DNA from: Furfurilactobacillus entadae
GTDB taxonomy: Bacteria > Bacillota > Bacilli > Lactobacillales > Lactobacillaceae
Assembly (NCBI RefSeq): GCF_045862745.1
Contig: NZ_BQXN01000010.1
Span: forward strand, 1-64,000
Reading direction: 5' to 3'
Length of the DNA stretch: 64,000 bases
Each line of letters opens with the position of its first letter. Positions within the stretch are counted from its first letter, which is position 1. Position numbers and translations under genes: made by a program. Under the pieces are notes generated by a model. The model worked only from the letters and a program-made list of their open reading frames with translations. It was not told where the DNA came from and ran no database searches. Of this stretch, positions 17,693-25,948 are shown one piece after another.

Positions 17693-18474
17693 AATTTAAA
17701 ACGAGTGATCAAATTGAATTAGACTACGATGACGTTGGAACGGGGCAACCGGTGCTCATCATGACGGGGTATGCCGGGTACCGGGAAATTTGGCGTGCAC
17801 AGGTCGAAACGTTGGTTAGTCACGGTTACCGGGTCATTAACTTGGACCGGCGCAACCACGGGCGGTCTGAAACGACCACCAAGGGGTTACGAATGAGTCG
17901 CCAGGGGAAGGATGTCGCCGAGTTACTGGATTATTTGGATCTGGATCACGTGGATGTGATGGGAAATTCCATGGGGGCGGCCACAATTTGGGCTTATTGT
18001 TCCCTGTACGGCGACCGCCGGCTGCACAAGGTGATCAGCGTCGATCAATATCCCAAAATGATTAGTGACGAAACGTGGTCGGATGGGTTACTAGACCTAA
18101 CGTGGGCCAATTTCCCAACGGAAGCGTCGGCCATGATCCGCGTTCACACGACGTTTAAACGAATTGACGATGAAACCTATCGGGCTGTTAAGGATGTGCA
18201 AGCGGGAAAGACCTTTGATTATCAATTGAACCAACCGTTGCTGTACGACCATGCGTTTCAAGATTGGCGTGATGTTATTCGGCAACTGAGCGTCCCCGTT
18301 CTATTTATGGCGGGGGCTGAAAGCCCGTTTTGGAATCCGGAACACGCCCAAAAGTCAGCGGCACTTTGCCCCAAGGGCCAGTTTTGGATTGCACCTGAGG
18401 CTGGGCATATCATCATGGCTGAACAACAGGCGGCGTTTAATGACCAGATGCTGACGTTCTTAGCAGATGAGTAG
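17689..18474 (+). CDS. Alpha/beta hydrolase
   Basis: This 261-residue hydrolase has nucleophile elbow GNSMGA, an HGRS-type region after the oxyanion strand (RRNHGRS), a later Asp region and the catalytic His in EAGHIIMAE. It belongs to the large epoxide hydrolase/esterase-like branch, and the substrate is unknown. It is translationally coupled to the CoaA-like kinase by an ATGA overlap. An esterase or thioesterase role linked to CoA esters would fit the neighbourhood but is speculative. Confidence 0.85.
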   Translation: MKFKTSDQIELDYDDVGTGQPVLIMTGYAGYREIWRAQVETLVSHGYRVINLDRRNHGRSETTTKGLRMSRQGKDVAELLDYLDLDHVDVMGNSMGAATIWAYCSLYGDRRLHKVISVDQYPKMISDETWSDGLLDLTWANFPTEASAMIRVHTTFKRIDDETYRAVKDVQAGKTFDYQLNQPLLYDHAFQDWRDVIRQLSVPVLFMAGAESPFWNPEHAQKSAALCPKGQFWIAPEAGHIIMAEQQAAFNDQMLTFLADE

Positions 18475-18491
18475 GCCCGTTTAAATGCAGT

Positions 18492-18537
18492 AAAAAATCG
18501 TACGGCGCCAGCGCTAACTGGTGACGTACGATTTTTG
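18492..18537. terminator. Bidirectional terminator between hydrolase and HAD genes
   Basis: AAAAATCGTACG / CGTACGATTTTT with inner CGCCAG / CTGGTG pairing, between convergent genes. Confidence 0.85.
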
Positions 18538-18542
18538 TTGGT

Positions 18543-19349
18543 TTACTTAGTAAAATCAAATGTTTCGAGGAATTGGGCCACGCCGTCGTCATCATTGTTG
18601 CCGGTGACGTGGGTTTCAGCGGCTTTGATCTCAGGCTTCCCGTTGTCCATAACGACGCCCACCTTAGCGGCCGTTAGCATGCCAAGGTCGTTTTCGGCAT
18701 CGCCAAACGTCATCAGGTTATCAAACGTCCAGCCGTAGTGGGCTAACAGGGCGCTTAAACCGACGTGTTTGTCCATGCCAGCGGCCAAAAATTCGAGAAT
18801 TTGCGGTTGCGAACGGACGGTGTGGTACTGAGCCTGCATCGCTGCCGTGAGGTTGGTTGTTGCGTCGTCCAATGTTGCAGGATCAAGGGCCATGACCGCC
18901 TTGCTGTATGTTTGGTCGGCAAGGTCTGGAAATGCTGTTGGTGTGAACGTGAGGTTAGCATTCAACATTTTCTGATAGATGGAGGGGTTCAGGTCAGCCA
19001 GTGGGTAAACTTGGTCGAAGTCGAGTACATCTAACGGGTACCCGTGATCAGCACTGTAATCATGGAGGAGGGCGAGATCCTGCTTACTAATCCCCCGTTT
19101 AAACAGTTCGTGATGGCCAACGTTTTGAATCACCAGTGCGCCGTTAAAGGTAATGGTGTAATCCTCGTCATTTGTCAATTCAAGCTGTTCGATGTACTTC
19201 CAAATGGCGTTGATCGGCCGGCCGGTGCATAACACAATTTTGACACCTTGCTGATGAAGGTGTTTTAAGATTGCTTCATTTCGGGGACTGATCCGTTTGT
19301 CACTGGTTAGTAGCGTTCCGTCTAGATCCAACGCAACCATTTTAATCAT
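18543..19349 (-). CDS. Cof-type HAD-superfamily sugar/nucleotide phosphatase
   Basis: This 268-residue HAD phosphatase has motif I DLDGTLL (nucleophile Asp), motif II CTGRP, a C2B cap, and motif IV TFGDAENDLGML with GVVMDNG. Cof/YidA-type enzymes dephosphorylate sugar phosphates, FMN or PLP; the specific substrate is unclear. ATG at 19349 has AAGGAGG 7 nt upstream, so a longer reading back to 19520 is rejected. A terminator-like hairpin (19435-19465, minus strand) lies in its leader. Confidence 0.9.
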   Translation of the reverse strand: MIKMVALDLDGTLLTSDKRISPRNEAILKHLHQQGVKIVLCTGRPINAIWKYIEQLELTNDEDYTITFNGALVIQNVGHHELFKRGISKQDLALLHDYSADHGYPLDVLDFDQVYPLADLNPSIYQKMLNANLTFTPTAFPDLADQTYSKAVMALDPATLDDATTNLTAAMQAQYHTVRSQPQILEFLAAGMDKHVGLSALLAHYGWTFDNLMTFGDAENDLGMLTAAKVGVVMDNGKPEIKAAETHVTGNNDDDGVAQFLETFDFTK

Positions 19350-19434
19350 GGGGGTTCCTCCTTGATGGTAACCGTTCGGTGTTTGCGAAATCGGTGTTGA
19401 GCGTAGCGATAACGCAACGATTTTTGTGTTAAAA

Positions 19435-19465
19435 CGAGCAAAACGGTTAAACCGGTGCCTGCTCG
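19435..19465 (-). promoter_or_regulatory. Terminator-like leader hairpin upstream of the HAD gene
   Basis: On the minus strand CGAGCA / TGCTCG encloses CGGTT-T-AACCG and is followed by TTTTAACAC, about 85 bp before the ATG. No minus-strand gene precedes it, so it may be an attenuator; the evidence is structural only. Confidence 0.3.
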
Positions 19466-19621
19466 AATTTAACGCGACTAATTCTAGAATAGCATATTTA
19501 AGAAGTGCTGGCGGCGCCAATTAGCTAAATTAACAAAAGACCGAACTTTCCACTGTTTATAATTTATCTTTGTTAAGAAACTCGGTAGAATAAGGGTAAC
19601 AAGAAAATGGGGGCGACCACC

Positions 19622-20509
19622 ATGAATTATGAGTCAACGTATCGTTACGATGGTAAAAAATCATTAGTGTTAGCAACGCAACCGACAAGTTTATCTGAAC
19701 CAATGCCGGAAAAAGAAGCCATTCAGGCTCAACTCGCGGAAAATTTATCAAAACTTGCCGATCTGCAAAGCAAATTGTATGCACAATCAACGCATGGTGT
19801 GATCGTTCTGTTACAGGGCATGGATGCTGCCGGAAAGGACAGCATGATTCGTCACGTGATGAGTGGTTTGGACCCAGAGGGAACCTCCGTGGTGAGTTTT
19901 AAGCAGCCAACCAGTAATGAACTGGCGCATGATTACCTGTGGCGTATTTCGGCAGCACTCCCACGGCGGGGAAGCATTCAGATTTTTAACCGGTCACAGT
20001 ATGAAGACGTCTTGATCAGCCGGGTGCACCCAGAAATTTTGACGACCCAACACTTGCCGGGCATTACGAGCGTTGACCAGGTAACACCCGCCTTGTTCCA
20101 TGAACGGTATGACGACATTAAACACTACGAAACGTACCTGAAGCATAACGGCTTTGTGCTGCTTAAATTTTTCTTGCACTATTCAAAGGCCGAACAGAAG
20201 CGGCGTTTTGAAAAACGAATTGAAGTTCCGGATAAGAACTGGAAGTTTTCAGCGGCCGACATTAAAGAACGGGCCTACTGGGATGACTATCAAAAAGCAT
20301 ATGAAGAAATGCTGAACCACACGGCAACCAAGGATAATCCCTGGTACATCATTCCATCGGACTCCAAGTGGTGCTCACGGGTCGTGGTGTCGAACATTTT
20401 AACCACCCGTTTAGCTGAGTTAAATCCGAAGTATCCAACGGTCACAGCAGAACAAAAGCAAGACTTACACAGAATTTTGGAACATTTACAAACTGACGAA
20501 AATAGTTGA
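19622..20509 (+). CDS. ppk2: Polyphosphate kinase 2 family (PPK2)
   Basis: This single-domain PPK2 of about 295 residues has Walker A GMDAAGKD, the FNRSQYEDV lid/Walker B-like element (FDRSWY in relatives), and an RRFEKRIEVPDKNWKFS stretch typical of the family. It transfers phosphate between polyphosphate and nucleotides, usually making NDP/NTP from polyP. ATG 19622 is preceded by GGGGG about 8 nt away. An in-frame ATG at 19607 with AAGGG 10 nt upstream is also possible and adds five residues. A TATAAT lies near 19558. It is the first gene of a four-gene polyP operon. Confidence 0.9.
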   Translation: MNYESTYRYDGKKSLVLATQPTSLSEPMPEKEAIQAQLAENLSKLADLQSKLYAQSTHGVIVLLQGMDAAGKDSMIRHVMSGLDPEGTSVVSFKQPTSNELAHDYLWRISAALPRRGSIQIFNRSQYEDVLISRVHPEILTTQHLPGITSVDQVTPALFHERYDDIKHYETYLKHNGFVLLKFFLHYSKAEQKRRFEKRIEVPDKNWKFSAADIKERAYWDDYQKAYEEMLNHTATKDNPWYIIPSDSKWCSRVVVSNILTTRLAELNPKYPTVTAEQKQDLHRILEHLQTDENS

Positions 20510-20520
20510 GGGTTGTCCTT

Positions 20521-22050
20521 ATGGCAAAGGAAAAATTGTACGGGGCCATGGTGATCAGCGCACAGGATATGCAGCTGATGATCGTGGAATTAAAAACACA
20601 ACGGGTGCTTGAACGGGTGAGTGCGCCCCTTTATTTGGGGGCAGATCTATTTGAGGGCAAACGAATTGAACCGGAACGCGCAGACGATGTCGTCACCATT
20701 TTGGAACGTTTTCTCCAGTTGTTAAAGGACTACAACGTGACAAACTACCGGTTGGTGGCAAGTCATACGATTGCGCGGGCCGAAAACATTGATTATATTC
20801 GTGACCATATTTACATCACGACCGGGATTACGCTTCACTTTATGACGGTTAATGAAGAGTCACTCTTTTCATACGAAGCCGCAGCAGATCTCTTGCCAAA
20901 TTTCCACCAGTTGATTAGTGACCGGACGCTCCTGATCCAGGTGGGTGCCAGTATGGCCCATTTCATGATCTTCGTGGATGGGCGTTTGACGTTGACCCGT
21001 GAGCTCTTTTTGGGGCCACTCCAGGTGGCAAATCAATTGCAGGGGTTAGAGCACCGGGTGGAATCGTATCAAGAGGTGCTCAGCGATTACTTGCATTCCA
21101 AGTTGGTGAGCTTGTACCAATACTTACCAGAGCAAACGTTTGACCAGGTTATCTTGATGGGCTCAAAGTTGAACCTCTTGGAGGGGATGATCCCAACAAA
21201 TCAACGCTATGTCAAACTGAGTCATGCAGATTTTGAACAGCAGTTTCAAACGGTGATCCAGATGACGCCGCAAGATTTGCTGAACCAAAGCAATCTGCCG
21301 ACCGCGGAAGTTAACGAAGTTTTACCACTCTTCTTATTGCTGGACGAAGTTTTTGATCACTTTGAGGTGAAAACGATTCACCTAACGGACTTCAAGTTGA
21401 TTGATGGCTGCGTTTTAGATGCCGCGGCCAGTCAGGCCACCCACGCACATAATGACGATGCTATCAGTCAGGTGATGCTGAGCTCGGCGTATGAACTAGC
21501 ACGCAGGTTCCATGTTGATGAGGCCCACCAGCAATCGGTGGTGATGTTTGCAACCCAGCTATTTGACCGGCTAAAAAAGCTGCATGGGCTCGGGGCTCGC
21601 GAACGGCTGCTGTTGCAGTTAGCGGCAATTCTTCAGGATACCGGGTTATTTATTGATAGCGAACAGCACGCGTTTCACTCGGAGTACATTGTTAACCATT
21701 CGGAGATGCTGGGCTTGCGGGCTGACGAGCAGATCGAAGTGGCTGCCATTGCGCGTTATCACAGTTCTGAAACGGTCTCTGCGGATTTAAGCCAGTTTGG
21801 GATTGCGATGAATAACCGGTTGGTGATGGTCAAGCTGGCTGCGATTTTGCGGTTGGCGGACGCGCTGGATGACAGCCGGCTACACAAGATTTCTAAGATC
21901 AGTGTTTCCATTAAAAAACCGACGATCACAATTCGGGCAACGGCCAATGACGACATTGAGTTGGAGACCTGGACGTTTAATAAAAAGCGCCGGTTCTTTG
22001 AGGAAATCTACGGACTAACGCCAGTCTTGCAACGGACAGGTCGTTTCTAA
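20521..22050 (+). CDS. Ppx/GppA-like protein with C-terminal HD-type domain, active-site motifs degenerate
   Basis: This 509-residue protein has a Ppx/GppA-type actin-like N-terminal region (about 1-310) and an HD-type helical domain (about 310-509). The usual DxGSNS phosphate loop reads VISAQD and the DTGGAS loop reads IQVGASMA. The catalytic-Glu region is kept in part (NEESLFSYEAA). In the HD domain the expected LHD is LQD. So polyP hydrolysis is doubtful, and it may sense or bind polyP, (p)ppGpp or its partner kinases. ATG 20521 follows GAGGG by 8 nt, 11 bp after the ppk2 stop. Confidence 0.8.
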   Translation: MAKEKLYGAMVISAQDMQLMIVELKTQRVLERVSAPLYLGADLFEGKRIEPERADDVVTILERFLQLLKDYNVTNYRLVASHTIARAENIDYIRDHIYITTGITLHFMTVNEESLFSYEAAADLLPNFHQLISDRTLLIQVGASMAHFMIFVDGRLTLTRELFLGPLQVANQLQGLEHRVESYQEVLSDYLHSKLVSLYQYLPEQTFDQVILMGSKLNLLEGMIPTNQRYVKLSHADFEQQFQTVIQMTPQDLLNQSNLPTAEVNEVLPLFLLLDEVFDHFEVKTIHLTDFKLIDGCVLDAAASQATHAHNDDAISQVMLSSAYELARRFHVDEAHQQSVVMFATQLFDRLKKLHGLGARERLLLQLAAILQDTGLFIDSEQHAFHSEYIVNHSEMLGLRADEQIEVAAIARYHSSETVSADLSQFGIAMNNRLVMVKLAAILRLADALDDSRLHKISKISVSIKKPTITIRATANDDIELETWTFNKKRRFFEEIYGLTPVLQRTGRF

Positions 22051-22062
22051 AGGGAGAAAACA

Positions 22063-24228
22063 ATGGATTACACAACACCAGAGTTATATGTGAACCGGGA
22101 ACTAAGCTGGGTGGATTTTGATGATCGTGTCCTGGAAGAAGCACGGGATAAGACCAACCCGTTGTTGGAACGGGCCCGGTTTTTAGGAATCACCCAGAGC
22201 AACCTTGATGAGTTTTTCATGGTGCGGGTTGCGTCCTTACGGAAAATGGAAGATGTAAACTACGTGAAACCGGACGCGTCGGGGATGACGGCCTCAGATC
22301 AACTCACGGCGATCAGTGTTAAGGTTCACCAATTGGTTGAAAAACAGTACAGCACGCTCAACCGTTCATTGTTGCCACAGCTAGAGGCGATTGGTGTGCA
22401 CGTTCGTTTGTTCGATGAGTTGACGCCCACACAGGTGAGTTACTTAACGCAGTACTTCAGGGAGGTCCTTTACCCCGTTTTGACACCGATGGCAGTGGAC
22501 ATTTCCCGACCGTTTCCCTTCATTAGCAATAATACGTTGAACATTGCCTTTCGATTGGTCAAGAATACGAAGGACGAAGCCAGCGGTAAAAAGGAGCACC
22601 GGTTTGCCACCATGCAAGTTCCGGGAACATTTAACCGGGTGGTGGCCGTTCCTGGGACCAATGAATTCGTTCTCCTTGAAGAAATTTTAAAGCACTTTGC
22701 GGGCGAGCTGTTTACCGGGTTTAAAGTCAAGGAAGCCCACACGTACCGGGTTATTCGCGACATGGATCTGGATGTTACCGAAGAGGACGCCAGTGACTTG
22801 CTCAAGGAAGTTGAACACGAATTGGCACTGCGCGACCACACGCAGGTGATGCGGTTAGAGATTGACGCCAGCATGTCAAAGCAGTTGCGGAAACAGTTGA
22901 TTAAGGATCTGGAAGCCCGGGAGGCGGATGTTTATGACATCAAGGGGCCAATTGATTTACGGTTCTTGAGTAAACTGGTTAAGCAGGTCAAGGGACACAC
23001 AGACCTGTTATACCCGGCGTTTAAGGGTGCGATTCAACCAGCACTGCGGCAAAAGGACATGTTTGCGGCAATTAAGAAACAGGATTTGTTTGTGCACCAC
23101 CCTTATGATAGTTTCGAACCGGTTGTGCGGTTTGTGCGGCAAGCGGCGTCGGACCCGGACACACTCGCCATCAAAATGACGTTATACCGGGTCTCGTCAC
23201 AATCACCCATCATTAAGTATTTGGCCCAGGCGGCGCGAAATGGGAAACAGGTGACGGTCCTTGTTGAATTAAAGGCGCGGTTTGATGAAGAAAACAACGT
23301 GAAGTGGGCCCAACAACTGGAACATGAAGGGTGTCACGTTATTTACGGCCTTGTTGGGTTAAAGACCCATTGCAAACTGTTACTAGTCGTCCGCCAAGAA
23401 GCGGATGGCATTAAGCGCTACATGCACATGGCAACCGGGAATTATAATGATGTCACGGCTAAGCTCTACACGGATATGGGCATCTTTACCGCCGATCCAT
23501 TGATGGGCGTGGACGCGTCCAACGTGTTTAACATGTTATCGGGGTTCAGCGAACCAGATCATTTTGAACGGGTCGCCATTGCACCAACCACGTTACGGGA
23601 CTTTTTATATGATCGAATCAATGATGAAATTGATAACGCAAAGGCGGGCCGGCCAGCGCACATTCGGATGAAGATGAACTCTCTGTCTGACCGGGGGATG
23701 ATCCAAAAGTTGTACGCAGCGTCAGCAGCCGGCGTTAAAATCGATCTGATCGTTCGGGGCATTGTGTGCTTGAAGGTTAGAATCCCAGGTGTTTCCGACA
23801 ACATCACCGTTCATTCACTGGTTGGCCGGTTACTTGAACACAGCCGGATTTACGATTTTTATGCGAATGGTGAGCACCGGATCTACCTGTCATCAGCCGA
23901 TTTAATGACGCGAAACATCAGTCGGCGGGTGGAACTACTTTTCCCTGTTTTGCAGGACGACATTAAGGCCAAAGTGAGCGGAATTTACAACCAAATGTGG
24001 CACGATACGGTGAAAACGCGGGTGCTTCATGAGGATGGCACATGGACAAAGGTGGATCGGCGCGGATTGGCGCTACTTGATGTGCAGGAACACTTGATTG
24101 AGGCGGCCAAAGAGCAGGTTCAACAGGATGCTGACCGTGAAACAGCAAAGCCACAGACGCCGTTTACACCACTGATGCGGCCAACGGACGACACGTTGAC
24201 TGGTGATCACCACAATAACGAGGAATAA
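22063..24228 (+). CDS. ppk: Polyphosphate kinase 1
   Basis: This 721-residue PPK1 reversibly makes polyphosphate from ATP at the membrane. The N domain begins YVNRELSWVDFD, and the first phospholipase-D-like domain has the autophosphorylated His in HMATGNYND. The second His is in LLEHSRIYDF, and ICCL/PGVSDNI-type motifs are present. Full family length with no visible defects. It starts 12 bp after the Ppx-HD gene with AGGGAG as ribosome binding site. The C-terminal 30 residues are extra and low in complexity. Confidence 0.97.
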   Translation: MDYTTPELYVNRELSWVDFDDRVLEEARDKTNPLLERARFLGITQSNLDEFFMVRVASLRKMEDVNYVKPDASGMTASDQLTAISVKVHQLVEKQYSTLNRSLLPQLEAIGVHVRLFDELTPTQVSYLTQYFREVLYPVLTPMAVDISRPFPFISNNTLNIAFRLVKNTKDEASGKKEHRFATMQVPGTFNRVVAVPGTNEFVLLEEILKHFAGELFTGFKVKEAHTYRVIRDMDLDVTEEDASDLLKEVEHELALRDHTQVMRLEIDASMSKQLRKQLIKDLEAREADVYDIKGPIDLRFLSKLVKQVKGHTDLLYPAFKGAIQPALRQKDMFAAIKKQDLFVHHPYDSFEPVVRFVRQAASDPDTLAIKMTLYRVSSQSPIIKYLAQAARNGKQVTVLVELKARFDEENNVKWAQQLEHEGCHVIYGLVGLKTHCKLLLVVRQEADGIKRYMHMATGNYNDVTAKLYTDMGIFTADPLMGVDASNVFNMLSGFSEPDHFERVAIAPTTLRDFLYDRINDEIDNAKAGRPAHIRMKMNSLSDRGMIQKLYAASAAGVKIDLIVRGIVCLKVRIPGVSDNITVHSLVGRLLEHSRIYDFYANGEHRIYLSSADLMTRNISRRVELLFPVLQDDIKAKVSGIYNQMWHDTVKTRVLHEDGTWTKVDRRGLALLDVQEHLIEAAKEQVQQDADRETAKPQTPFTPLMRPTDDTLTGDHHNNEE

Positions 24229-24251
24229 GCACAAAGGGGTGGGTAAACCAC

Positions 24252-25193
24252 ATGGAAAACTTCGCAGTTATTGATCTCGGATCAAACTCTTGTCGGATGA
24301 CAATCACGGAAATTGCCGATGATGGTCAGTTCACACGGGGGCAAATGACGAAACAGTTTGTCCGGTTATCCGAAGGGATGGCGCAAACCGGTGCATTGCA
24401 ACAAGCACCAATGGATCGAACCATCGCGGCACTGAAAGACTTTTATGCCGTTTATTCGCAATTGCCGAACCTGACGCTTAAGGCGGTTGCAACGGCTGCC
24501 GTCCGGAGTGCGTCGAATCAGGCGGCATTTTTGGACCGCATCAAGGCAGAAGTGCACGGTCTGACAATTCAAGTGATTACAGGAAAAGAAGAGGCCCACT
24601 ACGATTTTCTTGGGGTCATTAATACACTACCAGTAACAAATTGCGTGTTGATCGACACGGGTGGAGCCTCTTGTGAACTGGTTCTGGTTCAAAACGGTCG
24701 GGCTCAGGAAATGGTTAGTTTACCGTTTGGCTCCGTTAATCTGTCGGAGGGCTTTTTGAAACATGGAACAACGGAACCCTTAGCGGCAGTGGATCAGTTC
24801 CGACTCACAACAACCATGCAGCGGTTGTTTAACGGCATATGGTGGCTTCATCGGGGCCAGAATCTACCCATTGTCGCACTGGGCGGATCGAACCGAACGC
24901 TTGCCAAAATCCGTCGCAAGCAAAAGCACGTGGCGGACTTTGAGGACGTTCATGGGTTTCGGATGAGTGTCACCGAGGTGGATGATGTGTACGCGACGAT
25001 CATTGAACGAAACCTTGAGGATCGCAAGGCAATTCCTGGTCTGGCAAAGGACCGTGCAGACATTATTGCGGCGGGGCTTGCCCCCATTGTGACCATCATG
25101 CGGTACTTAGATTCCGGCCGGGTAATTTTTTCTGAAAACGGTGTCCGTGAAGGCGTCCTGTATGAACATTTAGCAGCACGAAACGTGGAATAA
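24252..25193 (+). CDS. ppx: Exopolyphosphatase (Ppx/GppA family)
   Basis: This 313-residue short-form Ppx releases terminal phosphate from polyP. All actin-like phosphatase motifs are intact: AVIDLGSNSCRM, GKEEA (catalytic Glu), VLIDTGGASCEL and VALGGSNR. Without the C-terminal HD domain, it is the catalytic counterpart to the degenerate Ppx-HD protein two genes upstream. It starts 23 bp after ppk1 with AAGGGGTGGG and is followed by a strong terminator, closing the operon. Confidence 0.93.
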   Translation: MENFAVIDLGSNSCRMTITEIADDGQFTRGQMTKQFVRLSEGMAQTGALQQAPMDRTIAALKDFYAVYSQLPNLTLKAVATAAVRSASNQAAFLDRIKAEVHGLTIQVITGKEEAHYDFLGVINTLPVTNCVLIDTGGASCELVLVQNGRAQEMVSLPFGSVNLSEGFLKHGTTEPLAAVDQFRLTTTMQRLFNGIWWLHRGQNLPIVALGGSNRTLAKIRRKQKHVADFEDVHGFRMSVTEVDDVYATIIERNLEDRKAIPGLAKDRADIIAAGLAPIVTIMRYLDSGRVIFSENGVREGVLYEHLAARNVE

Positions 25194-25204
25194 GCAACGA
25201 TGTT

Positions 25205-25248
25205 AAAACGGCACCCATGAGTAAGTTCTACTCATGGGTGCCGTTTTG
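25205..25248 (+). terminator. Terminator of the polyphosphate operon
   Basis: A perfect 19-bp stem AAAACGGCACCCATGAGTA / TACTCATGGGTGCCGTTTT with a 5-nt loop, 11 bp after ppx. Confidence 0.92.
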
Positions 25249-25261
25249 TGTTTATGAACGC

Positions 25262-25948
25262 TTAGTTTAACGCGGCTTCAAGTGCCTGCTTTAACGCCCG
25301 TTGTTGAACGTCAGTGCGTTGGGCAGCGGTCAGCCGGGGATTTTTCGCAACGGCGCCAAGGACCTGTTTGGCCACGGTGGCGGTGATGGCCTGTTGTTTA
25401 GCAGGATCCTTCATCACCTTGGCAAGTTGCTTTGCCTGGCTGGTGCTCAAAGTCAACCATGTTGCGGGAACGTTAAACGTGTAGTGGTGGTGCTGAACGG
25501 TGTTTTTCTCGCCAGACAACGCAAAGAGGAATTTCATCCAGTGGTTTTTGTATTCCCACCGGGTCGTCGTTTTGACGAGAGTTGCCTCCGAGGCGGTTGT
25601 TTGATGAACCGTCGTGGTGATTTTTTTCGTTGGAATCGGTTGAGGCTTTTTTTCGGATGCGTTCGTCCGGTAAAGGTACACTTTTTCCGTCCCGTTTCCA
25701 AGGGGTTGGTACAACAACATGTTAACGGGAAGCTTTCCCTTCACGCTTGAAACTAGCGTGACCGTTTGACTGGTGTTAACTTTTTTCAAACCGTAGTGGT
25801 AGTTATCGTTAGCAATCAGTAACCCCATCATGCCAAGAAAACCAATTAAGAAAAGGCCGATCAAACAGTGGCGAATCGCGCCGCTATCGAGTAAAACAAT
25901 GCTCATAAAGATCCCGAGGGTGGAAATAACAAGTAAACTGATAACCAT
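25262..25948 (-). CDS. DUF4811-type membrane protein paired with a drug exporter
   Basis: This 228-residue protein has two N-terminal transmembrane helices (ISLLVISTLGIFMSIVLL and IGLFLIGFLGMMGLLIA) and an extracellular or cytoplasmic tail with a KKVNTSQTVTLV region. I take it as the DUF4811 family that accompanies DHA2 exporters in lactobacilli. ATG 25948 overlaps the MFS stop in TAATG with GGAGGG upstream, so translation is coupled; a longer start at 25984 is rejected. Its function is unknown and it may be an exporter accessory. Confidence 0.75.
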   Translation of the reverse strand: MVISLLVISTLGIFMSIVLLDSGAIRHCLIGLFLIGFLGMMGLLIANDNYHYGLKKVNTSQTVTLVSSVKGKLPVNMLLYQPLGNGTEKVYLYRTNASEKKPQPIPTKKITTTVHQTTASEATLVKTTTRWEYKNHWMKFLFALSGEKNTVQHHHYTFNVPATWLTLSTSQAKQLAKVMKDPAKQQAITATVAKQVLGAVAKNPRLTAAQRTDVQQRALKQALEAALN

